The notes under the pieces: model-generated
Told to the model about the DNA's origin: nothing
Databases searched by the model: none
Seen by the model: the letters and a program-made list of their open reading frames with translations, nothing else
Shown: piece by piece, positions 40,001 through 46,709 of the stretch
How the letters are laid out: each line of letters starts with the position of its first letter
Numbering within the stretch: position 1 is the first letter of the stretch
Source: Patulibacter americanus DSM 16676
Lineage (GTDB): Bacteria; Actinomycetota; Thermoleophilia; Solirubrobacterales; Solirubrobacteraceae
Direction: 5' to 3'
DNA length: 64,000 nucleotides
NCBI RefSeq assembly: GCF_000420025.1
Contig: NZ_ATUD01000009.1
Location: 62,001-126,000, forward strand
Position numbers and translations under genes: made by a program

Positions 40001-40764
40001 CGCCCGCGAAGGCCGCGGCTCCGGCCGCCCAGCCGAAGCTGACCGCCGTCATCGGTGAGCCCACGGGCCGCCCCAGCGGCGCGGGCGGCACCTCGTCGGC
40101 CGCCACGATCAAGGTCAAGGAGAACGGCGTCGGCGTCGGCTGCGCCATCACCGGCACCGACCTGACCTCGTGCAAGGTCGACCTGTACGTGAACGCCGCG
40201 GCGACCCGCACGGCCCACGCGTCGGGCGACCGCCGGGTCCTCGTCGGCACCGGCGAGTACCGCGCGAAGTCGGGCAGCAGGAGGATGGAGGTCGAGGTCA
40301 CGCTGAACGCCACGGGTCGCGAGCTGCTGCGCACCTCGCCCCGGGGCCTGAAGGTGTCCGTGGCGATCACCGGTCGCCCCGTCAAGGGCGAGCCGCTCAA
40401 GGCCACGGGCGTCGCCACGCTCGTCCGCCAGCGCACGACGGCCACCGTCGGCGGGTTCGCGGTCGACAGCGCGACGCTCACGCGCGCCGCCGTCCGGCAG
40501 CTGACGGCGCTCGCCGGGCAGGTGCGCGGCACGGCCGTGAACCTGCGCGTCGTCGGCCACACCGACGGCTCGACCACCGACGCGGACTACCTGAAGGCCC
40601 TCGGTCAGCGCCGGGCCCAGGCCGTCGCGGCCTTCCTGCGCGCCCACGGCGTCCAGGCCAAGGCGACGCTGGTCTCGCGCGGCGCGACGCAGCCGCGGGC
40701 GAGCAACGCGACCAAGGGTGGCCGCGCGCTCAACCGCCGCGTCGAGCTGCGGATCGAACGCTAG
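37036..40764 (+). CDS. Surface protein: beta-propeller, six Ig-like repeats, OmpA domain
   Basis: This 1242-residue exported protein has a signal peptide (about 1-35), then a TolB/PD40-like propeller (about 40-335, with ISPDG/SADGTKLAYT blade motifs). An Ig-like domain comes next. Six tandem repeats of about 85 residues follow (about 435-948). Each carries an F-x-C ... C pair and a VRQ-DEAGN end; the sixth lacks the cysteines. A Pro/Ala stretch comes next (about 950-1000), then a small beta domain, and finally an OmpA-like peptidoglycan-binding domain (about 1120-1242, LRVVGHTDGSTTDADYLKAL, then LGQRRAQAVAAFL). It probably stands on peptidoglycan and presents a binding head. ATG 37036 overlaps a TACGAT sequence, so the promoter must lie further upstream. 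Confidence 0.85.
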   Translation: MSRPQTPRRLARLASAALTGVLAATCVVPGAASAAAPPAIDGWTRGASNGALAFSVTADGGAASTIWPDGTRKTAMTRNGTPVRGGVSAWSADGNRVLLTALGGKSFDDVNPWTGQLVETMTDPMLDPNRYIQGPSISPDGLNYAWGTTGDGYHVGNPYDGVQVKSTFQSAGTAWSKADRLAWINDDRDPGETNDDPGVYVVNGASNTPPDSAHLAFLSDEDNGEFPMQLSMSADGTKLAYTTYDGPNASFDVRVSSAENGSEQRSLETGGAPGSDERYASISPDGTKVAFASNRSGDWAIYTANWDGTGVAIVPNTTLPDGEDFIGVAWQPSQVPDLNETHIASATETGSTLKLDLIAEQGTAPLVRTYQWQRCDDGTPASCVNTGVTTEGFPLDDAHVGHRYRVVRTVQNPAGTDTLASEITNAVVASTPADTDPPGSPTFDDTPTNPSNATSFPFAWTGAEAGGTYRCSLNNAAFAPCVSGQSVAIPGEGLHSFRVLQVDQASNAGVPEEFAWTVDTTKPGKPTIGTKPAAVTKETTAKIAFTGDEPNGSFECRKGDDDASWETCVSPADLEGLTPGDQRYSVRQLDEAGNASDPEVLTWKVDTTLPAKPTITTDLSGTFATSTPEIAFTGENGGTFACSVDDGDFAPCTSPAKPTGMTTGAHWFAVRQIDEAGNVGPTESKQFSVDVTGPAKPTLTGKPDAFVKVPKAVFTWTGADPDGTGFECSIDGIPGWDACESGDDVDGLPEGTYTFRVRQLDAHGNRGEDAAHTWTYDATNPAKPTLLSDLDDVRTTQATVRFQGERPEGEGTFECRLDQAAWQECSSPATVKGYAAGPHTFAVREIDSAGNPGEPVEDAFTVSFAGPAAPTVTKRPDARTEDTTATFDLTVADPHATVEYALDGGAWAKTKLPLTLTDLSVGDHVLLVRQTDGAGHHGKATTIAWTVVAPARVPTPEPAPAPEPTPAPAQAPAPAEAAARAAPKPAATTPAKAAAPAAQPKLTAVIGEPTGRPSGAGGTSSAATIKVKENGVGVGCAITGTDLTSCKVDLYVNAAATRTAHASGDRRVLVGTGEYRAKSGSRRMEVEVTLNATGRELLRTSPRGLKVSVAITGRPVKGEPLKATGVATLVRQRTTATVGGFAVDSATLTRAAVRQLTALAGQVRGTAVNLRVVGHTDGSTTDADYLKALGQRRAQAVAAFLRAHGVQAKATLVSRGATQPRASNATKGGRALNRRVELRIER

Positions 40765-40793
40765 GTCACGGAGGGAGGGGCGGGTCCGTGACC
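40764..40793 (+). terminator. Hairpin after the OmpA-repeat gene
   Basis: A perfect 9-bp stem (40764-40772 with 40785-40793, GGTCACGGA/TCCGTGACC) with a 12-base loop starts at the stop codon itself. Confidence 0.5.
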
Positions 40794-40830
40794 CCGTGAT
40801 CACGGGCCCGCCCGGCCGTCCCTCTACGCT
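40793..40830 (+). promoter_or_regulatory. 14-bp palindromic operator and -10 box of the ABC operon
   Basis: CCCGTGATCACGGG (40793-40806) is a perfect 14-bp palindrome at the expected -35 position of TACGCT (40825-40830), which itself ends 6 nt before the ABC GTG. A repressor bound there would block the promoter, as often found for DrrAB-type exporters. It could also be part of the preceding terminator. Confidence 0.5.
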
Positions 40831-40836
40831 GCCTGC

Positions 40837-41841
40837 GTGTCCGGACCAGCTTCATCCTCGCCCCCCGCCGTCTCCGTCCACGGCCTCGAGCGCGCCTTCA
40901 AGGGCGGCATCAAGGCCGTCGACGGGCTCGACCTCGAGGTGCGGGAGGGCGAGGTCTACGGGTTCCTCGGGCCGAACGGCGCGGGGAAGACCACCACGGT
41001 GCGGATCCTCGTGACGCTGCTCAAGCCGACGGCGGGCGAGGCCCGGGTCGCCGGGTTCGACGTCGTGAGTCAGGCCGACGCGGTGCGCCGCAACATCGGG
41101 GTCGCGCTGCAGGAGGCCGCCATCGACCCGCTCATGACGGGGCGCGAGCTCCTGCGGATGCAGGGCGCGCTGCACGGCATGAAGGGCGCGCAGGCGCGGT
41201 CCCGCGCCGAGGAGCTGCTCGACCGGGTCGGGCTGACCGACGCGGGCGGACGGCGGGTCGGGCAGTACTCCGGCGGCATGCGCCGGCGGCTCGACCTCGC
41301 CATGGCGCTCGTGCACCGTCCGAAGGTGCTGTTCCTCGACGAGCCGACCACCGGGCTGGACCCGACGAGCCGCTCGGCGTTGTGGCGCGAGGTGCGCAGC
41401 CTCAACGACGACGGCACCACCGTCTTCCTCACCACGCAGTACCTCGAGGAGGCCGAGCAGCTGGCCGACCGCGTAGGGATCATCGCCGGCGGCTCGCTCG
41501 TCGCGGAGGGCACGCCCGCCGAGCTGAAGGCGCACGTGGGGGAGCCCACGCTGCACGTGGACCTCGCCCCGGAGTCCGACGTGGCCGCCGCGCGTGTGGC
41601 GCTCTCCGCCGTCGGCCCCCTCGTGGACTGTCAGGACGACGCGCGCGTCGCCATCCGCGCCGCGCGGGGCAAGGCGACGGTGCCGCTCGCGATCCGTGCG
41701 CTCGACGAGGCCGGGATCGCCGTGGAGTCCGTCGAGGTCGAGAGCCCGACGCTCGACGACGTGTTCGCCGCCGTCACCGGGTCGACGCTCGAGGGGGCGA
41801 CGCAGGGTGCGTCGGCCGATCAGGCCGAGGTGCCCGCGTGA
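40837..41841 (+). CDS. DrrA-like ABC exporter ATP-binding protein
   Basis: This 334-residue ABC ATPase has Walker A GPNGAGKTTT (about 49-58), Q-loop region VALQEAAIDPLMTGREL, signature YSGGMRRRLDLAMAL, Walker B VLFLDEPTTGLDP and the switch His replaced by Gln (TTQYLEEAEQLAD), as in many DrrA proteins. The C-terminal regulatory part (about 230-320, VEVESPTLDDVFAAVTG) is the DrrA-type extension. Two permease genes follow. The likely cargo is a lipid, glycolipid or hydrophobic antibiotic, as judged from the family only. Confidence 0.92.
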   Translation: MSGPASSSPPAVSVHGLERAFKGGIKAVDGLDLEVREGEVYGFLGPNGAGKTTTVRILVTLLKPTAGEARVAGFDVVSQADAVRRNIGVALQEAAIDPLMTGRELLRMQGALHGMKGAQARSRAEELLDRVGLTDAGGRRVGQYSGGMRRRLDLAMALVHRPKVLFLDEPTTGLDPTSRSALWREVRSLNDDGTTVFLTTQYLEEAEQLADRVGIIAGGSLVAEGTPAELKAHVGEPTLHVDLAPESDVAAARVALSAVGPLVDCQDDARVAIRAARGKATVPLAIRALDEAGIAVESVEVESPTLDDVFAAVTGSTLEGATQGASADQAEVPA

Positions 41842-41882
41842 GCCGTCGCACGTGGTCCACCGCCCCCGGAGCACCGTCGTGA
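41838..41882 (+). other. Possible 14-codon coupling micro-ORF
   Basis: A GTG overlapping the ATPase stop (GTGA) opens a 14-codon frame whose TGA overlaps the GTG of the next permease (GTGA again). It would pass ribosomes from one gene to the next. This may be chance, since the permease also has its own GGAG site. Confidence 0.3.
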
Positions 41883-42667
41883 TCGCCGGCGTGGCGCGCG
41901 AGTCGCGCGTCGTCACCGCGCTCGGGCGGCGGGCGCTCAGCGTGCAGTTCCGCCGGGCGCAGCTGCTCATGCCCACGTTCGTCCTGCCGCTCATGCTGCT
42001 GGCCGTGATCGCGTCGGGCACGAGCGCCGGGCGCGACCTGCGGGACTTCCCGGAGGTCTCCTCCTACCTCGGGTTCGTCGTCGCGGGCACGCTGCTGCAG
42101 GGCGCGCTCCTGTCCGGGCTGACGAGCGGGATGGCGCTGGCCAACGACATCGAGGGCGGCTTCTTCGACCGCCTGCTGGCCGCGCCCGTGCGCCGCTCGA
42201 GCCTCGTCTTCGGCCGCCTGGCCGGCACGCTCGGGCTCGCGGTGCTGCAGATGGCCTGGTTCCTGCTCGTGGCGCTGCTGTTCGGCGCGAGCTACCCGGG
42301 TGGCGTCCTCGGGGCCCTCGGGGCCGCCGCGCTCGCCGTGATCACGGCGGTCGGCATCGGCGGGCTCGCGATCGCGATCGCGATCCGCACCGGCTCGATG
42401 AGCCTCATGCAGTCCATCTTCCCGTTCGTCTTCGTCCTGCTCTTCACCGCGCCGGCGTTCTTCCCGCGCGACCTGCTCACGCCGACGCTGCGCGACCTGT
42501 CCGCGTACAACCCGCTGACCTACGTGGTCGAGGGCGCGCGCGGGCTGCTGCAGGGCGACGCGAGTCTCGGCGACCCGTGGATCGGCCTGGCCGCCGCGGT
42601 CGGACTGGCGGCGTTCGCGACCGCCCTGGCGGTCCTCGCCCTCCGCGACCGGGCGCGCCGCACATGA
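41879..42667 (+). CDS. ABC-2 type permease, first of two
   Basis: This 262-residue integral membrane protein of the ABC-2/DrrB family has six predicted helices (first at about 27-47, LLMPTFVLPLMLLAVIAS). The cytoplasmic loop ANDIEGGFFDRLLAAPVRRSS resembles the coupling-loop signature (E-x-G-x-x-x-R-L--P). The late LRDLSAYNPLTYVVEGARGLL is also typical. The GTG at 41879 has GGAG 7 nt upstream; a GTG at 41852 in the same frame is less likely. It ends with an ATGA overlap onto the second permease. Confidence 0.88.
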   Translation: MIAGVARESRVVTALGRRALSVQFRRAQLLMPTFVLPLMLLAVIASGTSAGRDLRDFPEVSSYLGFVVAGTLLQGALLSGLTSGMALANDIEGGFFDRLLAAPVRRSSLVFGRLAGTLGLAVLQMAWFLLVALLFGASYPGGVLGALGAAALAVITAVGIGGLAIAIAIRTGSMSLMQSIFPFVFVLLFTAPAFFPRDLLTPTLRDLSAYNPLTYVVEGARGLLQGDASLGDPWIGLAAAVGLAAFATALAVLALRDRARRT

Positions 42668-43494
42668 GCACCTCCACGGACTCCCCGGCCGGCCGCTCCG
42701 GCTCCCGGTCCGGCGGCACGAACTCGCCCGCCGGCGGGGTCGCCTGGGCCTTCTGGCTGCGCTCCCTGAACGAGGTCACGCGCGTGCGCGGGGCGCTCAT
42801 CGGCACGTCGATCGCGCCGCTCGTGTTCCTGCTCGGCACGAGCGGCCAGTTCGGCCGGCTCGTCGGGCTCCCGGGGTTCCCGACCGACTCCTACCTGTCC
42901 TGGATCATCCCGCTCTGCTGCCTGCAGGGCGCGGGCTTCGCCGGCGCGGCCGCGGGGGCGAACCTCGCACGCGACATCGAGCAGGGGTGGTTCGACCGCC
43001 TGCTCGTCGCGCCCGTCGCCCGGCCGCTCCTGGTCCTCGGCCCGGTGCTCGGGGCGATCACGCGGTCGATGGTGCCCGTCACGCTCGTCCTGATCGTCGG
43101 CGTGCTGATCGGCGGCGAGGTGACCGGGGGCGTCCTCGGCATCGTGGCGCTCTACGTCGCGTCCGCCGGGTTCTGCACCGTCGCGGCGATGTGGGCGATC
43201 GCCATCGCGGTCCACTTCCGCACCCAGCAGGCGGGGCCGCTGATGCAGATGAGCGTGTTCCTCGGCGTCTTCCTCTCGACGGCCTACACCCCGCAGCCGC
43301 TCCTGAAGGGCTGGCTCGAGGACGTCGCCCGGGTCAACCCCGTCTCGCACATCCTCGAGCTCGCCCGCCAGTCGACGGTGTCGGGGATCGACCTGAGCCT
43401 GGCGCACACCTGGCCGGGCCTCGTGGCACTCGCGGCGCTCGTCGCCGTCTTCGGGGCGCTGGCGATGATCGGCCTGCGGCGGATGGGGCGGTAG
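42664..43494 (+). CDS. ABC-2 type permease, second of two
   Basis: This 276-residue paralogue of the preceding permease has a Ser/Gly-rich N-terminus, six helices and the family loop ARDIEQGWFDRLLVAPVARP. The C-terminal VARVNPVSHILELARQS is also shared. Its start overlaps the first permease stop by 4 nt, so ATPase and both permeases form one operon and probably a heterodimeric exporter. Confidence 0.9.
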   Translation: MSTSTDSPAGRSGSRSGGTNSPAGGVAWAFWLRSLNEVTRVRGALIGTSIAPLVFLLGTSGQFGRLVGLPGFPTDSYLSWIIPLCCLQGAGFAGAAAGANLARDIEQGWFDRLLVAPVARPLLVLGPVLGAITRSMVPVTLVLIVGVLIGGEVTGGVLGIVALYVASAGFCTVAAMWAIAIAVHFRTQQAGPLMQMSVFLGVFLSTAYTPQPLLKGWLEDVARVNPVSHILELARQSTVSGIDLSLAHTWPGLVALAALVAVFGALAMIGLRRMGR

Positions 43495-43502
43495 GGGAGA
43501 GC

Positions 43503-43518
43503 GGGGCCCGCGGGCCCC
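43503..43518. terminator. Palindrome after the ABC operon
   Basis: GGGGCCCGCGGGCCCC is a perfect 16-nt palindrome 9 nt after the permease stop and before the convergent zinc-ribbon gene. It has no T-run. Confidence 0.4.
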
Positions 43519-43556
43519 GGCGAGCCCCGCCGTTCCGGGCCCGCGAGCGGCCGCGC

Positions 43557-43730
43557 TCAGCGCTCCTCGGGCGTCTCCGGGCCGCGCGGCGACGGGGCCC
43601 CGTCCGGCGCGGGCTCGTGGGCGGTCAGCGGCTGCCCGAACTCGGGGCAGGCCTCGTTGCGACACTCCCAGCCCTCGTCGGGCGGGAACGCCTTCGTCGC
43701 CGGCTGGCCGCAGGTGGGGCAGAGGTTCAT
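43557..43730 (-). CDS. Very small zinc-ribbon protein
   Basis: This 57-residue protein has two cysteine pairs (LCPTCGQ at about 3-9 and ECRNEACPEFG at about 23-33), consistent with one structural zinc, followed by a Pro/Glu-rich disordered tail. The function is unknown. The reading is supported by a TAGCCG hexamer (43742-43737) ending 6 nt before the ATG, by intact metal ligands and by position between two intergenic gaps. Confidence 0.65.
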   Translation of the reverse strand: MNLCPTCGQPATKAFPPDEGWECRNEACPEFGQPLTAHEPAPDGAPSPRGPETPEER

Positions 43731-43854
43731 GCCGTCCGGCTACCCCGTCCGGGGTCCGGGCAACGCGGCGCCGTTCCGGGCCGCCCGACCCGGGCCGCCC
43801 CTCCCGGCGCGGACGACGCCACGCCGCCGGGCCGGTCCGTCGGGGTGCGACGCC

Positions 43855-44283
43855 TCAGCGGCAGCCGGCGGTCTCGAACGCCACGCTCGTGCGGGTCGTC
43901 CGGCCCGTGCGGAGGTTCGCCTTCACGGTGTGGCGGTCGGCGCCGAGAGCGTCGCTCAGGCAGTAGACGAGGGTGGCGGACGAGCCCGACACGCGGGCGC
44001 GGCCGAGCGTGAAGGCGAGCTTCGCCCCGTCGGCGCGGTCCGTCGCCAGCACGACCTTGCGGCCGTAGCGGGTGGAGCAGGCGGTGTAGGAGACGCCGCC
44101 GTCCTTCCGCACCCGGCCGAGGACCACGCCCGAGCCGCCCCGTCGCACGACGAACGCGCCGCGCGACCCGCACGACTCCCGGTCGGCGGCGCCCGCGGCC
44201 GTCGGGGCGTCGCCCGCGCTCGTACCGAGGAGGGCGAGGCCGAGCGCGGCGAGGGCGCAGGCGGCGGGGCGGGCGATCGGCAT
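43855..44283 (-). CDS. Small secreted hypothetical protein
   Basis: This 142-residue protein has a clear signal peptide (about 1-30, AACALAALGLALLG). The mature beta-rich domain has four cysteines (RESCGSRG, YTACSTRYG, LVYCLSD, ETAGCR), probably two disulfides. Repeated VVLGRVRKDGG/ VVLATDRADGA strands suggest a small beta sandwich. No family is recognised. It is divergent from the zinc peptidase gene, so the two exported proteins may share regulation. Confidence 0.6.
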   Translation of the reverse strand: MPIARPAACALAALGLALLGTSAGDAPTAAGAADRESCGSRGAFVVRRGGSGVVLGRVRKDGGVSYTACSTRYGRKVVLATDRADGAKLAFTLGRARVSGSSATLVYCLSDALGADRHTVKANLRTGRTTRTSVAFETAGCR

Positions 44284-44367
44284 GGGGGCGATCCTCGCAG
44301 CGGACGGGCCGGGGCGCCAGCGGCGTTCCGCGGGTGCGCCCGGCTCTGACGGGGTACCACCGGCCTT

Positions 44368-45297
44368 GTGAAGCGTTGGCTGTCGGCACTCCTCGTCCTC
44401 GTGGCCCTCGTCGCCCTGCCCGGGTGCGGCGGTGACTCCGAGGGCGAGTCCGTCGCCGAGCGGATCGAGCGCGTCCGGGCAGAGTCGCGCGAGCTGCGCG
44501 AGAAGGCGCAGGAGCGGATCGAGCGGGTCCGGCGCGACGCGAAGCGGATCCGGGAGGACGCGCGCGAGATCGGCAAGGAGCTCGAGGCGAAGGTCCAGGC
44601 CGCCTTCGACGACCTCGAGCGCTCCGTGCCGCGGGCGGACGAGGGGACCCGGGCACCGTCGAGCGACGGCCGGACGGAGACGGACGAGATCGACACGTTC
44701 CTCACCGACGTGCTGCGTCGGGTCGACGCCTACTGGTCCCAGACCTTCAAGGCGGCCGGGCTGGAGGAGCCGCGCGTGGGCTACGCGTGGGTGCCCGTCG
44801 GGCGCTCCGTGCGCACCGCCTGCGGGGCCCCCGCGGACGACACGGCCGCGTTCTACTGCCCCGCCGACGACACGATCTACGTCGGCCGGCGGATCGCCAA
44901 GGGCGTGCTCACGGGCGCGATCAGCGGGTTCCCGGGCGAGGCCGCCCAGGGCCGCGCGGTCGGCGACTTCGGCGTGGCCTACATCGTCGCCCACGAGTAC
45001 GCCCACAACCTGCAGCAGGAGCAGGGCGTGTTCGACGAGCGGCGCCGCGGGGCGTCGGCCATGCCGTTCGAGCTGCAGGCCGACTGCCTGGCGGGGACCT
45101 GGGGCGCCTCGGTGTACCGCGCCGGCGAGCTGCAGGAGGGCGACGTCGAGGAGGCCCTGAGCACCGCGCTGGCGGTCGGCGACTTCGAGGTCGGCTCGGA
45201 GCAGCACCACGGCACCCCGCAGGAGCGTCGCGACGCCTGGCTGCTCGGCTTCGAGTCGGGCGAGCCGAGCCAGTGCAGCGTGTTCGTCCGGGCCTGA
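44368..45297 (+). CDS. Lipoprotein neutral zinc metallopeptidase (YpfJ type)
   Basis: This 309-residue protein has a lipoprotein signal ending LPGC (Cys about 20) and a charged coiled coil (about 27-82, RIERVRAESRELREKAQERI). Its putative neutral zinc metallopeptidase domain holds HEYAH (His209-His213), FELQADCLAGTW (third-ligand Glu region) and EQHHGTPQERRDAWLLGFE. That is the PF04228 pattern. It is probably tethered outside the membrane and acts on envelope proteins. The GTG follows TACCAC (44355-44360) by 7 nt. Confidence 0.87.
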   Translation: MKRWLSALLVLVALVALPGCGGDSEGESVAERIERVRAESRELREKAQERIERVRRDAKRIREDAREIGKELEAKVQAAFDDLERSVPRADEGTRAPSSDGRTETDEIDTFLTDVLRRVDAYWSQTFKAAGLEEPRVGYAWVPVGRSVRTACGAPADDTAAFYCPADDTIYVGRRIAKGVLTGAISGFPGEAAQGRAVGDFGVAYIVAHEYAHNLQQEQGVFDERRRGASAMPFELQADCLAGTWGASVYRAGELQEGDVEEALSTALAVGDFEVGSEQHHGTPQERRDAWLLGFESGEPSQCSVFVRA

Positions 45298-45299
45298 GC

Positions 45300-45341
45300 G
45301 GTGCCCCGGGAAGCGGGCCGTCGGGTCCGTTCCGGGGCACC
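45300..45341 (+). terminator. Hairpin after the zinc peptidase gene
   Basis: A perfect 10-bp stem (45300-45309 with 45332-45341, GGTGCCCCGG/CCGGGGCACC) with a 22-base loop. Confidence 0.45.
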
Positions 45342-45422
45342 CGTGACCCGGTCGCCTCCCCGGACATGTGACCAGCGTGTAACCATGATCGACGTCGTGT
45401 TGCGTCGGAGCCCCTCCCACCG

Positions 45423-46709
45423 GTGATCGTGAAGCCCCAGGAACGCGCCACTCCGGCGACCGCCTCCGCGCCAGAGCCCGCGCTCGCCGGGGCCGCCGGA
45501 GCCGCCGACGCCGCGTCTCCTCGGCGGCGGATGCTGGCGGCCGGCCCGGTCGTCGCCCTCGTCTCGCTCCTCGCCGCGCTCGCGGTCACGGACGCCGCCG
45601 GGGTGCCGCTGCGCGACCCCGACCACGTGGCGGGCCGGCGCCTGCTCATCGTCTTCGCGCTCGTGGGGGTGCTGATCGCCGCCGACGTCCTCGTCCGCGC
45701 GTCGCGCCGCACGGGGCGGGTGCTGCCCGCGATGGCGGACGTGGCGCAGGTCCGGCGCGAGCGCTGGACCGCGGGGCGCAGCGTCGCGGTGATGACGGCG
45801 CTCATCAGCTTCTACCTCACGTACCTGGCGTACCGGAACCTCAAGAGCGTCGTTCCGCTGATCCGTCCGGGCGAGCTCTTCGACGGGCCGCTGGCCAGCC
45901 TGGACCGCTCCCTGTTCCTCGGCCACGACCCCGCCGTGATCATGCACTCCGTGCTCGGCACGGGCGTGGCCACGGAGGCGCTCTCCCTCGTCTACGGGTT
46001 GTTCTTCCTCTACATCCCGGCGACCCTGGCCCTGGCGCTCGTGTTCTCGCCCAACCTGCAGGCGGGGTTGTTCTACGCCACCGCGCAGTCGCTGAACTGG
46101 CTGTTGGGGGCGGCGAGCTACTTCCTGCTCCCCGCGCTCGGACCGGTCTACGCGGACCCGGCGGAGTTCGCGGCGCTCCCGTCCACCAGCGTCACCAACC
46201 TGCAGCAGATCCTCCTGGACCAGCGGGTCGACTTCCTCAGCGACCCGGCGACGGGGACGGCCCAGAGCATCGCGGCGTTCTCCTCGCTGCACATCTCGAT
46301 CTTCTTCACGGGCGCCCTGGCGGCGCACGTGCTCGGCATGCGCCTGCGCGCGCGGGTCGTCGCGTGGGTGCTGCTGGCCCTGACCGCCATGGCGACCATC
46401 CACCTGGGCTGGCACTACGTCGTCGACGACATCGGCGGCCTCATCCTCGGCGCGGCGGCGGTCGGCCTCGCGCTCGTCATCACGGGCTACGACCCCCGGG
46501 CGGACCGTGCGGCGGCGTCGCCCCTCGCGGACGCCGCGGCGACCTCGCGGGACGCGTCCGCCGGCGCGGCGTCGTCCGCGACGACCCCCGGGGACGCCGT
46601 GGCCGCCGAGCTCCTCACCGCGGGGACGACGGCGTCCGACGGGCGGACGGCGATGAGCCCGTCGGGCGACCCGGACCGGTCCGCGCCCGCCACGGGGGAG
46701 GCCCGATGA
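45423..46709 (+). CDS. PAP2/AUR1-like membrane phosphatase, copy 1
   Basis: This 428-residue polytopic protein of the PAP2_3 kind has about six to eight helices. The lipid-phosphatase residues are in SSLHISIFF (His in the PSLH-type motif) and HLGWHYVVDDIGG (second His and Asp). This family includes inositol-phosphorylceramide synthases and phosphatidylinositol-phosphate-type transferases as well as phosphatases. An Ala/Ser/Thr tail from about 365 is probably disordered. It starts at GTG; a possible -10 sequence TAACCA lies near 45380. It overlaps the next gene by 4 nt. Confidence 0.82.
   Translation: MIVKPQERATPATASAPEPALAGAAGAADAASPRRRMLAAGPVVALVSLLAALAVTDAAGVPLRDPDHVAGRRLLIVFALVGVLIAADVLVRASRRTGRVLPAMADVAQVRRERWTAGRSVAVMTALISFYLTYLAYRNLKSVVPLIRPGELFDGPLASLDRSLFLGHDPAVIMHSVLGTGVATEALSLVYGLFFLYIPATLALALVFSPNLQAGLFYATAQSLNWLLGAASYFLLPALGPVYADPAEFAALPSTSVTNLQQILLDQRVDFLSDPATGTAQSIAAFSSLHISIFFTGALAAHVLGMRLRARVVAWVLLALTAMATIHLGWHYVVDDIGGLILGAAAVGLALVITGYDPRADRAAASPLADAAATSRDASAGAASSATTPGDAVAAELLTAGTTASDGRTAMSPSGDPDRSAPATGEAR

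Noticed and set aside
37036-40764. OmpA domain taken as evidence for an outer membrane
   Set aside because: OmpA C-terminal domains bind peptidoglycan and occur in monoderm bacteria; no beta-barrel domain is present.
37063-40803. Long minus-strand frame opposite the OmpA-repeat gene
   Set aside because: Antisense shadow with Arg/Gly/Ala bias; the plus strand has clear repeats, signal peptide and OmpA motifs.
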